Positions 15,551-24,326 of a stretch of 64,000 nt of DNA are shown here, piece after piece (the stretch's first letter is position 1; the number at the start of each line of letters is the position of its first letter). The DNA lies in NCBI RefSeq assembly GCF_013348805.1, contig NZ_CP054690.1, positions 372,001 through 436,000 of the forward strand, given 5' to 3'. A program made the translations under genes and the position numbers. A model generated the notes under the pieces. That model ran no database searches. It had not been told where the DNA came from and worked only from the letters and a program-made list of their open reading frames with translations. This DNA is from Rhodococcus sp. W8901 (GTDB lineage Bacteria; Actinomycetota; Actinomycetes; Mycobacteriales; Mycobacteriaceae).

Positions 15551-18118
15551 GTGGTGGATGCAGAGACTCAGCAGCAGCGGCAGGACCCCCGTGGCCTGCT
15601 CCGAGAATGGGCGAACTCATCCGATGAGTGGGTGCGCTACATCGTCCGTCAGGTTCTTAGCTGCGGCGGCCCACTGGGAAGCGACGAAGAAGCCCAGGCA
15701 TACGCACTGTTTCGGCAAGAGAAGGCCTTCGACGCTCGCGAACTCCCTACCGAGGAGCCGCTGGCGACCCTTGAACGCAAGGATGAGGAAATTGAGCCTC
15801 TCACGCTCACCTCACTTTCCGCTGTCACCGGCGTCAACGCCCTAGTAGAGGGCGGGGGCATCTCACCGCATGAGGGGCTGACAATCCTGTTCGGGGAGAA
15901 TGGAACCGGCAAGACTGGGTATTCTCGGATCTTCAAAGCTCTCGCCGCCAGCCGGACCGCCGATGTGATCCTTGGCAACGTCAGAGAGACAACGCCCCAG
16001 GCCAAGTCGGCGCTCGTCGGCTACACACTCGGTTCGGAGTCGAAGACATATACCTGGACAGGTCAACAGGGTGTCGCCCCGTTCACCAGGATGTCGATCT
16101 TCGACAGTCCCTCCGTCAGCTTTCACGTCGATGACGACCTTGAGTACGTCTACGTGCCGGCTGCATTGGCGTTGTTCAACCACGTGATCGCCGGTATCAA
16201 GTCAGTACAGACTCAAATCGGCCAAGCCGTCCAGGATCTGACGCCTGGCGCCGCTGGGGTTGCGGCTCGGGTCCCTCGCGGCGCCACGGTGTATCCACTC
16301 ATCGAAACACTCGGAGCAGCCACAGATCTGGAGCAACTGAAAGCGGCGGCTGACGATGATCCAAACGTCGATACCCGCATCGGAAACCTACGCCGCACGG
16401 TCGCGGCGCTGGAAGCAGACACAATCAGCGCTGAGATCAAGGTTCAACAGCGAGTCGAACGCATCCTCACCGAGGCATCTGCGGCAGCCTCCGCGATCGC
16501 CGATTTCAACGTGTCCGCTTACAACCGCGAACTCGCTACGCTTACCGGGTTTGAAGAGGACTACCGCACCTTCCGCGTGACCTTGTTCGCGGCAGCCGAC
16601 CTTCCCGCCGAGCCAGATGACACCTGGAGTGCGTTCCTTGAATCCGCTGAGGCGTACAAAGCGCACCTCACCGCCCTGGAAGTGCACGATGCTGAGCGGT
16701 GTTTGTACTGTCGACAGCCATTGGGCGATGCTGCGCGATCCCTCATCGGCAAGTACGCCGAGTACCTCGAGGACAAAATCACCACCGAGATTGCCGCTTC
16801 GAAAGCTAGGCTGCATGCGCTCACCAACCAAGTCACCTCGATCAAGGTCGGTGACGCCGAGGCCTACGTCAACGACTACGCCGGCGCGGACGACAAGCCG
16901 CCTTTTCACGCCGAACTCGACCGTATCCTCGCGTTGATCGTTGGTCTGACTGAGCACGTTCGAGCCGTATCGAACGTCGATCCCACCCTGACTGCGCATG
17001 CCGGGATGGACTCCAAGGCGGTTGCAGCCGCGCTAGCAATCACTACACAAGCACTCGGCGAGCTGAGAAATCAGGCCGCCACACGGGCAGAGACGCTCAC
17101 CGAAAAGAAAAAGGAACTTGTCGAGCTCGAAGCTGCTGCCGAACTCGCAAAGTCGTGGACTGTCATCGAAGCGCACGTACGCGACGCTAAGCAGGCTGAA
17201 CGACTACTCCTCCTCACCAAGCCCATGCCGGGCCTGTCGCGTTCTGTCACGGGTCTGGCCAAGGCTGCGAGCGACCAGATGATCAATGAGAGCTTCGACA
17301 CGCTCTTCAGCGAAGAGTGCACAGCCCTCCGCGCACCCGAACTGCAGGTTGAGTTCGTCGGACGTCAGGGTCGCGCACAACGTCGGAAGGTCCTCAGCGG
17401 GAAATACAGGCCTTCCGCGGTTCTATCCGAAGGCGAGCAGAAGGTCCTGGCGATGGCGGACTTCCTCGCAGAGGCCCGCCTCACAGGAATTACCGCGCCC
17501 GTCATCTTCGACGATCCCGTCTCCAGTCTCGACCACCGACGGATCCACGAAGTCGCGCAGCGCATTGCCTCGCTGGCTGAGACATCGCAGGTGATCGTGT
17601 TCACTCACGACATCTTCTTCGCCAGCACGCTGCTTGCGCTCATGGAGTCGTCCAAGCGGTGCTCCTACTTCCAAATCACCGACGAGGATGGAAAGGGGCA
17701 CGTCACCCGCGCCACCGGCCCCCGGTGGGACAGCCTGAACAACCTCAAGAAGCACATCAACACCACCATCCAGGACGCCAAGACCCAGCACGGCGATGCA
17801 AGGGCAGCGCTCGTTCGGACGGGCTACAGCTGGATACGGTCTTGGTGCGAGGTATTCACCGAGACAGAACTCCTCCAGGGCGTCACCCAGCGCTACCAAC
17901 GTAATGTGCGTATGACCAACCTGGCGAAGATCAAGCCTGGGGCGCTGCCCGCCGCGATCGAGACGGTCAACCGCATCTTTGAGGACGCATGTCGGTACAT
18001 CGACGGCCACTCGCAGCCTCTACCCACCCTCAACGTGAGTCCCACTCTCGCTGGGCTTGAAGCACACTGGGCCGAACTGGCCCAAGCACGTGAGTCCTAC
18101 TCCGCTGCCATCGACTAG
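15551..18118 (+). CDS. RloC/PrrC-type zinc-hook ABC ATPase, probable defence effector
   Basis: An 855-residue SMC/Rad50-like ATPase. GTG 15551 has GGGGGAGGG about 8 bases upstream. Walker A GENGTGKT lies at 115-122, the ABC signature LSEGEQ at 625-630, Walker B VIFDDPVSSLD at 651-661 and the H-loop FTHD at 684-687. Between them a helical coiled-coil arm carries CLYC (Cys 384 and 387), the zinc-hook CxxC of Rad50 and RloC. The C-terminal 150 residues contain R-x3-E (Arg763, Glu767) and RYIDGHS (His819), reminiscent of the Arg/Glu/His set of PrrC/RloC anticodon nucleases, though the spacing to His is longer. Beside attR, it is typical island cargo. Nuclease activity is inferred. Confidence 0.8.
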   Translation: MVDAETQQQRQDPRGLLREWANSSDEWVRYIVRQVLSCGGPLGSDEEAQAYALFRQEKAFDARELPTEEPLATLERKDEEIEPLTLTSLSAVTGVNALVEGGGISPHEGLTILFGENGTGKTGYSRIFKALAASRTADVILGNVRETTPQAKSALVGYTLGSESKTYTWTGQQGVAPFTRMSIFDSPSVSFHVDDDLEYVYVPAALALFNHVIAGIKSVQTQIGQAVQDLTPGAAGVAARVPRGATVYPLIETLGAATDLEQLKAAADDDPNVDTRIGNLRRTVAALEADTISAEIKVQQRVERILTEASAAASAIADFNVSAYNRELATLTGFEEDYRTFRVTLFAAADLPAEPDDTWSAFLESAEAYKAHLTALEVHDAERCLYCRQPLGDAARSLIGKYAEYLEDKITTEIAASKARLHALTNQVTSIKVGDAEAYVNDYAGADDKPPFHAELDRILALIVGLTEHVRAVSNVDPTLTAHAGMDSKAVAAALAITTQALGELRNQAATRAETLTEKKKELVELEAAAELAKSWTVIEAHVRDAKQAERLLLLTKPMPGLSRSVTGLAKAASDQMINESFDTLFSEECTALRAPELQVEFVGRQGRAQRRKVLSGKYRPSAVLSEGEQKVLAMADFLAEARLTGITAPVIFDDPVSSLDHRRIHEVAQRIASLAETSQVIVFTHDIFFASTLLALMESSKRCSYFQITDEDGKGHVTRATGPRWDSLNNLKKHINTTIQDAKTQHGDARAALVRTGYSWIRSWCEVFTETELLQGVTQRYQRNVRMTNLAKIKPGALPAAIETVNRIFEDACRYIDGHSQPLPTLNVSPTLAGLEAHWAELAQARESYSAAID

Positions 18119-18456
18119 CTCCGGAGTTCACGGGGGAGTTGCTAACAGCGGGACAGCACACGACCGTAAAACGCCATGTAACAGTGCAGTCGACTTCTGA
18201 AACTGACAGCGGCCGCGGAAGCGAGGTGACTCGTGAACGACAACGGACCGGGCGCGCTTGAACAGCACGCCTATCTTGACCTTCGCCAGGGCCGGTGGTG
18301 CCGGGAGTATTTCGCAGTGAGGTCAATGGAGCGCAATATGACACAGATGTGACACACAATTGGGCAGTGTCGAGCTGTTGGAACAGGTCATTCGAGAGGC
18401 AAAGGCACTGACCAGCGGAAATTTTGTCTGGATTTCGTATTTGTACCCGCTCACTT
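18119..18456. other. element right-end intergenic DNA
   Basis: No gene is seen between the ATPase stop and attR. The last 150 bases are distinctly richer in A and T than the surroundings (for example GAGCGCAATATGACACAGATG), as is common at the ends of integrated elements. Confidence 0.45.
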
Positions 18457-18514
18457 CTTGAAAGCGAGCGTGGCGTTAAACCCACCGGGGGTTCAAATCC
18501 CTCCGCTTCCGCCA
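18457..18514 (+). repeat. attR-like direct repeat (right copy, 58 bp)
   Basis: Exact copy of bases 34-91, the 3' part of tRNA-Ser(UGA) from the anticodon loop through CCA. The 5' half of the tRNA is absent here, so this copy is not a functional tRNA. It marks the right boundary of the element. Confidence 0.93.
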
Positions 18515-18515
18515 C

Positions 18516-18547
18516 AGCCCCTCACCTGTTTCGGCAGGTGAGGGGCT
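18516..18547 (+). terminator. chromosomal terminator of tRNA-Ser(UGA)
   Basis: A perfect 13-bp stem AGCCCCTCACCTG / CAGGTGAGGGGCT with a 6-base loop, followed by TTTTT. It lies directly behind attR, so it was the terminator of tRNA-Ser before insertion moved it 18.4 kb away. Confidence 0.85.
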
Positions 18548-18634
18548 TTTTTGTGCCACCGTCACGTCGGTGTCGAGTCGGTGGCGAACCGGTCCTGGGT
18601 GGCCGCCCAGCTGGCGAGGAGTTGCAGCGCGTCG

Positions 18635-19012
18635 GGGGTCGGGAACGTTCGGGTCGAGGATCTGCCGGATCCGACACTGCAGCAGCCGTCCAACGCGATC
18701 GTGCGGATCGTGCGCACGTGCGTCTGCGGATCCGACCTGCACCCGTACCACAACCTGCCCGCGACACCCGGCGGTACGCCGATGGGGTACGAGTTCATCG
18801 GGGTGGTCGAAGAGGTCGGTGGGGAAGTGTCGACGCTGAAGAAGGGCGACTTCGTGATCGGCCCGTTCGCCTGGTCGGACGGAACGTGCGACTTCTGCCA
18901 GGAGGGTCTGCAGACGTGGTGCCGCCACGGCGGGTTCTGGGCCGGGAACGGGATCGGCGGCGCGCAGGCCGAGGCCATCCGGGTACCGCTGGCGGACGGC
19001 ACCCTGGTAAGG
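18635..19012 (+). pseudogene. truncated zinc-dependent alcohol dehydrogenase
   Basis: A fragment of a medium-chain dehydrogenase/reductase. It begins inside the first strand (GVGNVRVEDLPDP, start codon lost) and keeps VRTCVCGSDLHPYHNL (catalytic zinc Cys), GYEFIGVVEEVG and the start of the structural zinc loop (GTCDFCQEGLQTWC). It stops near LADGTLVR, so the whole nucleotide-binding half is missing. The usual GHE motif is GYE here. Both ends are lost next to attR, so the gene was damaged by past rearrangement. Confidence 0.75.
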
Positions 19013-19017
19013 CGAGT

Positions 19018-19386
19018 TCAGCGGTCGACGGGTGCTACCCGGAGTCGGTTACCGTCCAGATCCGCGGCCACGAACGTCAGCCCGAATACGTCCTCGCATG
19101 GTTCCTCCAAAATCTCGACGCCCTTGTCCAGCCACTCGTCGTAGATCTCTCGGATCTTCGGGCTTCCACCTTCGACCAGGAGCCCGACCTCGAACGCCGG
19201 GACCGAGGGAGCGTCGGCCGTTCGAGTCTTCCCTCCCCACAGTGCGAGAACGACCCCACCACCCAGGTCGAAGATCGCGTAACGGTGGCTGAGCATCTGA
19301 GCTTGCATGCCGAATAGCTCGCCGTAGAACGCCGCCGACGAGGCGGTGTCGCTGACATAGATCAAGAACTGATTGGGCAGGCGCAT
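19018..19386 (-). CDS. VOC (glyoxalase/bleomycin-resistance fold) protein
   Basis: A 122-residue single-domain protein of the vicinal oxygen chelate superfamily, with NQFLIYVSDTASSAAFYGELFG at the start, RYAIFDLGGGVVLALW in the middle, and FGLTFVAADLDGNRLRVAPV at the end. ATG 19386 is preceded by AAAGGA; upstream in-frame codons are unlikely to be used. Substrate unknown. It is divergent from a LysR-type regulator gene 172 bases away, which may control it. Confidence 0.8.
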   Translation of the reverse strand: MRLPNQFLIYVSDTASSAAFYGELFGMQAQMLSHRYAIFDLGGGVVLALWGGKTRTADAPSVPAFEVGLLVEGGSPKIREIYDEWLDKGVEILEEPCEDVFGLTFVAADLDGNRLRVAPVDR

Positions 19387-19558
19387 GCGATGTCCTTTGC
19401 TCGGCGGAATATGACGGCCGTCGTGTGCCCGTCCGACCGGAACCAAACCCGTGATGGACGCAGATCACTCGGCGGAGGGTAGGCCGCGTGACCACGCTAG
19501 GTTCGACAGCAGCGATACGTCCAAGAGCTGGTTCGTCTCGCAACTAGAATCAACGGTT

Positions 19559-20437
19559 ATGGAACTGCGCCAGCTGCGGTACTTTCTGGCTGTCGTCGAC
19601 GAGGCGAACTTCACCAGAGCTGCGGATCGACTGCATGTCGCGCAACCGGGTGTCAGTGCGCAGATACGCCACCTGGAACGCGAACTGGGGCATGCCCTTC
19701 TGGACCGCTCGGGGCGAACGGTGACACTGACCGAGGTCGGTGCCGCTGTACTTCCCTACGCGCGCGCCGCGGTGGCTGCAGCATCGGCGACGCGCGATGC
19801 GGCCGATGCGGTGGCAGGCCTGGCGCGCGGGCACGTCGGTATCGGCTCGGTGCCCTCGGCGGCACTCGACCTCGTCGAACTGCTGGCAGACTTCCACGCC
19901 CGCTACCCAGACATCGAAATGACCATGACCGAACAGAGTTCGGAGGCCCTCCTGACGGAGGTCCGCACCGGACGACTGGACCTGGCTTTCGTAGGCCTGG
20001 CCGGGGACTCGCCGTCGGGTATCGCCTGTCGAGTCATTCGCGAAGAGGAGCTCGTGGCCGTCGTCGCCCATACCGATCCACTGGCAGAGAAACCCACAGT
20101 CTCGCTTCGCGAGCTCACCGCGCGCCCACTGATCACGCTGCCGCGCGGAACGGGGATCCGTTCTGCTCTCGACGCAAGCTTCGCCGAGACCGGCCTGCCC
20201 GCGCACATCGCCTTCGAGGCCAGCGATCCACAGGTCGCGGCTCGACTCGCACACCGAGGACTCGGAACGGCGATCCTGCCGGCATCCGAGGTCTCGCAGG
20301 ACGATGCCGGAGAGCTGATCCGCACGGTCGCGATCACCCCGCGAGTGTCGGCCCGTCTTGCTCTGGTGTGGCGAGCGCATGGGCCGCTGAGCCCCGCAGC
20401 GGGCGCCCTACGCGCGCTGGTCACAGTGCGAGCATGA
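19559..20437 (+). CDS. LysR-family transcriptional regulator
   Basis: A 292-residue LysR regulator starting at ATG 19559 (MELRQLRYFLAVVDEANFTR). The N-terminal winged helix (AADRLHVAQPGVSAQIRHLE, residues about 21-40) binds DNA. The rest is a periplasmic-binding-protein-like effector domain. It is divergent from the VOC gene, the usual layout for a LysR regulator and its target. Effector unknown. An IS481-type element inserted about 66 bases behind its stop. Confidence 0.9.
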   Translation: MELRQLRYFLAVVDEANFTRAADRLHVAQPGVSAQIRHLERELGHALLDRSGRTVTLTEVGAAVLPYARAAVAAASATRDAADAVAGLARGHVGIGSVPSAALDLVELLADFHARYPDIEMTMTEQSSEALLTEVRTGRLDLAFVGLAGDSPSGIACRVIREEELVAVVAHTDPLAEKPTVSLRELTARPLITLPRGTGIRSALDASFAETGLPAHIAFEASDPQVAARLAHRGLGTAILPASEVSQDDAGELIRTVAITPRVSARLALVWRAHGPLSPAAGALRALVTVRA

Positions 20438-20503
20438 TGCGGCTCATCTCGGACGGTCTGCATCTGGCTGAGATCCATCACGCAATAGGAGACAAGCCCT
20501 AGC

Positions 20504-21585
20504 TGTACCTGGCCATCAGGTTGGTTGCAGTCGGCTGATCGGTGGGAGTCCTCCGAGTGCGCTGTGGCGTCGTCGAGTGTTGTAGTACTCGAGCCAGGGT
20601 GCAAGTGCGTGGGCGCGTTCGCTGTTGCTGGTGAAGACCTGACGGTAGGCCCACTCGGTTTGCAGGGTCCGGTTGAGGCGTTCGACCTTGCCGTTCTGCC
20701 ACGGGCAGTGCGGTCTGATGAACTTCTGCTTGATCCCGTGTTCGGCGCAGACTGCGCGTAGGGACCATCGGTAGGCCCAGGCGTTGTCGGTCATCAACCG
20801 CTCGATTCTCGTGATGCCGCGGTCCGCGAAGTAGTCGATCGCACGGGTCAGGAAACCCGAACAGGTGGAGCCCTTTTCGTCTGGGAGGATCTCCGAGTAG
20901 GCGAGTCGGGAGTGGTCATCGACGAGCGAGTGGACGTAGTCGAATCCGGTCCGGGTGCTGCGGTCGCGGGCTGTCGATCCGGCGGCTCGTCCGTGTGCGC
21001 GCCATCCGCCACCGTCGGGGATTCTGCCGAGCTTTTTGACGTCCATGTGCACCAGTTCGCCGGGCCGCTCACGTTCGTAGCGCACGGCGGTGGTTTTCGA
21101 CGAGCGGATCACCTGACCGGTCATCGGGTCCAAGTCCGCCAGGTGTGGCACCTGGTGGCGCCGTAGGACTCGGGAGACTGTGCGGGCCGGCACCCCGAGT
21201 TCTGCTGCGAGCCAGTCCGGCCCGCGTCGCTCACGCACACGGAGCTCGACGATCCGGGTCTCGACTTCGGCTGCGGTTCGGGTCGGCATGGTGTGCGGGC
21301 GGGAGGACCGATCGTGTAACCCGGCTTCGCCCTCGGTCTCGTAGCGGGCCACCCACGTCGACACGCACTTCCGGGATATCCCCATTGCGCTGGCGATATG
21401 CGCTTTCGGCCAGCCATCTCGGTAGCGCTCGACGATGAGCAATCTGCCGAGATATGTGGTTCGGGCATTACGGTGGGACACGAGAACCTCCGAGCGGATG
21501 TGGGCCTTAGACAAGCCACACCCCACTCGGAGGTTCTCTTCACATCAAGCCGACACGCCCGCTACCAACGTCCTGACCGGGTACA
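20504..21585 (-). mobile_element. IS481-family insertion sequence, 1082 bp, 6-bp target duplication
   Basis: The ends are TGTACCTGGCCATCAGGTTGG and, read from the right, TGTACCCGGTCAGGACGTTGG, good terminal inverted repeats. CCTAGC flanks both sides (20498-20503 and 21586-21591). This agrees with the NCTAGN target preference known for IS481. The transposase is intact, so the element may be active. It landed on the TAG stop codon of the hydrolase gene on its right without changing the protein. Confidence 0.92.
20516..21481 (-). CDS. IS481-family transposase
   Basis: A 321-residue DDE transposase. GTG 21481 was chosen (GGAGG 5 bases upstream). An N-terminal helix-turn-helix (HIASAMGISRKCVSTWVARY) is followed by the rve-type catalytic core with Asp in LVHMDVKKLG, Asp in LMTDNAWAYR and Glu in WQNGKVERLNRTL, 35 residues after the second Asp. 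The C-terminal WLEYYNTRRRHSALGG is typical of the family. No frameshift or missing residue is seen. Confidence 0.93.
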   Translation of the reverse strand: MSHRNARTTYLGRLLIVERYRDGWPKAHIASAMGISRKCVSTWVARYETEGEAGLHDRSSRPHTMPTRTAAEVETRIVELRVRERRGPDWLAAELGVPARTVSRVLRRHQVPHLADLDPMTGQVIRSSKTTAVRYERERPGELVHMDVKKLGRIPDGGGWRAHGRAAGSTARDRSTRTGFDYVHSLVDDHSRLAYSEILPDEKGSTCSGFLTRAIDYFADRGITRIERLMTDNAWAYRWSLRAVCAEHGIKQKFIRPHCPWQNGKVERLNRTLQTEWAYRQVFTSNSERAHALAPWLEYYNTRRRHSALGGLPPISRLQPT

Positions 21586-21586
21586 C

Positions 21587-22477
21587 CTAGCTCCGTTGGT
21601 CCCGGTCCTGCGGATCGGCGTGACCGAGCAACGCGCGCAGGATCGGTTCGGCGTGTGTCCACAGGACGGCGCCGCCGATGCCGGGCACCAGGTGGCGAAC
21701 AGCTCCGGGGATGCGGGCGGCCAGACTCTCACCGTTGTCGGGTGAGTGGCCGGTGTCCTGATCGCCGTACCAGATGTCCACGGGGACAACGATCGTCGTG
21801 AGGTCGATGGGCCAGCGGCCCATCGCCAACACCGTGTCGCGTGCGTAGCCGGCGGGGCCCGGCGCGAACGCCTCACGCATGCTGGCACGATAGGAACCCT
21901 CGAACGTGGGGTCCCGGTAGACGGCGAGGTCGGACGCGGGGCTGGAGTCGATCACCATCTGCCACATGGCGTCCGCGTCGAACGTCGCGAAGAGACGCTC
22001 CGCGGCGTCCGGATCCGACGCGGTCAGTTCGACGAGATCGCGGAGTGGTTCGGGCAGGGCATCGGCGAACTGCGGTGCCGCCACCTCGTCCGCACCGGAC
22101 ACGATCGCGACCGCGCCACTGACACCGGCCGCCGCGCAGGCGAGGGCGAAGGGCGCCCCCTGAGAGTTCCCCACGATCGCCGGCCTGCCGAGCCCACGCA
22201 GCGCGGTGAACTCGCCGACATCGGCCGCGAAGTCTCGAAACGTCTTACCGGGCAGCGGTGTCGACCGGCCGAGGCCCGGACGGTCGAGCGAGACGAGCCG
22301 CGCGCCGAGCGCATCGACGACGCCGGCGCCGAACCCGAGTGATCGGGTGGTGGCGGCGCCCGGGCACACCAGCACCGGAACGCCGTCCTCGCGTCCCCAT
22401 TCGGCCCACCCGATCACTCGCCCGTCGGCGAGGCGCGATTCGCCCAGTCGGGCCGGCGCCGAGATATCCACAGACAT
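21587..22477 (-). CDS. alpha/beta hydrolase
   Basis: A 296-residue cytoplasmic alpha/beta hydrolase. The nucleophile elbow is GNSQGAPFA. The acid residue is likely in WYGDQDTGHSPDNG, and the catalytic His lies near the end (AVLWTHAEP or the preceding HLVPG). VCPGAATTRSLGFG supplies the oxyanion region. Its TAG stop codon is formed by the CTAG of the IS481 target site, so the reading frame is unchanged by the insertion. Substrate unknown. Confidence 0.85.
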   Translation of the reverse strand: MSVDISAPARLGESRLADGRVIGWAEWGREDGVPVLVCPGAATTRSLGFGAGVVDALGARLVSLDRPGLGRSTPLPGKTFRDFAADVGEFTALRGLGRPAIVGNSQGAPFALACAAAGVSGAVAIVSGADEVAAPQFADALPEPLRDLVELTASDPDAAERLFATFDADAMWQMVIDSSPASDLAVYRDPTFEGSYRASMREAFAPGPAGYARDTVLAMGRWPIDLTTIVVPVDIWYGDQDTGHSPDNGESLAARIPGAVRHLVPGIGGAVLWTHAEPILRALLGHADPQDRDQRS

Positions 22478-22544
22478 GGGCCCGATCCTCGTCCGCCCTG
22501 CCGGGCCTTGTAAACGGATTTTCGATGCCTAGACCCGTGCGGTG

Positions 22545-23138
22545 CTAGTCGGTGACGGGGCGGTAGGTGCACACGAGTACCCCGGTGCCCGTGGTGACCG
22601 ACGAGACCAGCTCGAGCGGGCGCTGGACGCCGTCGTCGGGGAAGATCGTCTTCCCGCCGCCGAGGAGCACCGGCTCGATCATGAGCAGGAGTTCGTCGAC
22701 CAGGCCCTCACGCAGCAGCGTCCGCACCAGCGTCGTGCTGCCCATCACCGACAGGTCGCCGCCTGCGGTGGCGCGCAGCTTCCGGATCTCCGCGATGGCG
22801 TCGCCGGCCGGGATGCGCGTGGTGTTGGTCCAGGTCAGCTGGTCGTCGGTGAGGGTGTCGGTGACGACGTACTTGCGGATGTTGTTCATGTGGTCGGCGA
22901 ACGGGTCTCCGGCCCGCTCCGGCCACGCGGCCGCCATCGTCTGCCACGTGCGGCGCCCGAACAGCAGCGCCTCCGTCTGCTGCGCCGCGGCACCGATCGC
23001 CGCGCCCATCACCTCGGCGTCGAAGTACGGATGGGACCACCCGCCGTGGGCGAAGCCACCGTCGGTGTCCTCCTCGGGCCCACCCGGTGCCTGCACGACG
23101 CCGTCCAGGCTCATGAACTCACTGACCACGATGCGCAC
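22545..23138 (-). CDS. dihydrofolate-reductase-like family protein (RibD C-terminal type)
   Basis: A 197-residue protein of the RibD C-terminal/DHFR-like family. GTG 23138 is preceded by AAGGAG at 7 bases. RIVVSEFMSLDGVVQAPGG opens the fold, FGRRTWQTMAAAW and VMGSTTLVRTLLREGLVDEL are family motifs, and GGGKTIFPDDG follows. These proteins are NADPH-dependent reductases of unknown physiological substrate, distinct from FolA. It stands alone, 67 bases from the hydrolase gene on the same strand. Confidence 0.85.
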   Translation of the reverse strand: MRIVVSEFMSLDGVVQAPGGPEEDTDGGFAHGGWSHPYFDAEVMGAAIGAAAQQTEALLFGRRTWQTMAAAWPERAGDPFADHMNNIRKYVVTDTLTDDQLTWTNTTRIPAGDAIAEIRKLRATAGGDLSVMGSTTLVRTLLREGLVDELLLMIEPVLLGGGKTIFPDDGVQRPLELVSSVTTGTGVLVCTYRPVTD

Positions 23139-23414
23139 GGACTGTCTCCTTCGTCTCGACGAACTGTTCGGTGATACAGACCGACGATCCACCCCAAACT
23201 CATCGGTGTCGAGGTGCCCGCCCGGCGTTCGCCCCAGTGTCCCCCGACGACCGCGCGTCGTTCACCTCGACGCGCTGCAATGACGGTCGGGCATTCCCCC
23301 CTCACCACGGATCTTCGGGCACGTTCCTGCCCGTGACAGGAAGCACCTACGTCCGCCGGTCTCAGTCGATCATGCAGCGGCGCATGACCCGTCGCTCGGT
23401 GCGAGTCCCGAGAC

Positions 23415-24326
23415 CTACACGGTGAGCTTGGTATTCAATGCGGTGATCGTGTCGGCCGACAGCCCGAGCCCGGAGGTCAGATAGTTGTCGAACGTACCGA
23501 AGTTGGTGCTGATCTCGTCGAACCCGGCCTGGAGGAACTCGGGCGAGACGCCCATGAGAACCTTCATGGCCGCACCGGCCTGCTCGCCCTTCGCGGCCGC
23601 GACCTGTGCGGCGGTCGCCTCGATGGAATCCTTCGAATACTCGTTGGTGAGTAGGTAATTGCTCATCACCGTCGCGTCGTCGACACCGGCGATCTTCAGC
23701 AGAACCGCGCTGGTCCAACCGGCTCGGTCCTTGCCCGCGGTGCAGTGGAAGAGCTGCGGCCCGTCGGTGGTCGCGATGTCGGTCAGCAGGGTCGCGAACT
23801 GTGCGCGCATCGCCGGATCGGTCACGAACCGTCGGTTGGCATCGGTGAGCACTGCCGCGGCGCTCTCGGGCGTGGAGAGATCCACCGACGACGTGACCGC
23901 GCCGCTCGCGGCGTCGCCGAGGATGTTGACGTGGGTGTAGCGCGCGCCCGCGGGAACACGATCCGGACTCTTGCCGATCTCCGCCGTGGTTCGGAGGTCG
24001 TAGACAGCCTTCACGCCGAGGGCGTCCAGCGTCGCGGCGTCCGCGTCGCTGGTGGCCAGTGCGTTGGAGCGGTAGAGAACGCCCTCGCGAACACGACGTC
24101 CGTCGGAGGTGGTGTAGCCGCCGTCCGGCCCGGCAAGATCGCGGAAGTTGTTGACCGACATCAGACGCGGAGTCTGCGCCGTCGCGGTCGAACTCGCCGG
24201 CAGCGAGGACGTGGTCGACGAGACGGTCGGGGCGGTTGCGGTGTCGGCGGTCGTCGACTGGCTGCATCCGGCGAGGACAACGGTCAATGCCGCAGCGACA
24301 CCGACAACTTTGAGACGGGAATTCAA
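23415..24326 (-). CDS. exported tyrosine/serine phosphatase (PtpB-like lipoprotein)
   Basis: A 303-residue protein. TTG 24326 (AAGGAG 5 bases upstream) starts a signal peptide with lipobox VVLAGC, then a Ser/Thr-rich linker. The catalytic domain has NNFRDLAGPDGG near its start and the P-loop FHCTAGKDRAGW (Cys nucleophile, invariant Arg), the signature of the Y_phosphatase3 family that includes mycobacterial PtpB. Lipid anchoring suggests action at the cell surface. The catalytic residues are intact. Confidence 0.88.
   Translation of the reverse strand: MNSRLKVVGVAAALTVVLAGCSQSTTADTATAPTVSSTTSSLPASSTATAQTPRLMSVNNFRDLAGPDGGYTTSDGRRVREGVLYRSNALATSDADAATLDALGVKAVYDLRTTAEIGKSPDRVPAGARYTHVNILGDAASGAVTSSVDLSTPESAAAVLTDANRRFVTDPAMRAQFATLLTDIATTDGPQLFHCTAGKDRAGWTSAVLLKIAGVDDATVMSNYLLTNEYSKDSIEATAAQVAAAKGEQAGAAMKVLMGVSPEFLQAGFDEISTNFGTFDNYLTSGLGLSADTITALNTKLTV

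Larger units (their letters stand above)
34..18514. mobile_element. integrative element in tRNA-Ser(UGA), about 18.4 kb
   Basis: Bounded by the 58-bp repeats, the element carries a tyrosine recombinase at the left end, a primase and a second replication-type protein, then accessory genes: lipoproteins, a four-gene reverse-strand cluster, a secreted protease pair, an IS1380-type insertion and a large ABC ATPase at the right end. No relaxase, type IV secretion, terminase or capsid gene is recognisable, so it is neither a self-evident conjugative element nor a full prophage. A mobilisable or satellite-like island is the most cautious reading. The recombinase is frameshifted, so the copy may be immobile. 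Confidence 0.88.

Noticed and set aside
18030-18515. Reverse frame of 161 codons across attR
   Set aside because: Its sequence (AEGFEPPVGL type) is the usual false translation of a tRNA-Ser 3' end, not a protein.
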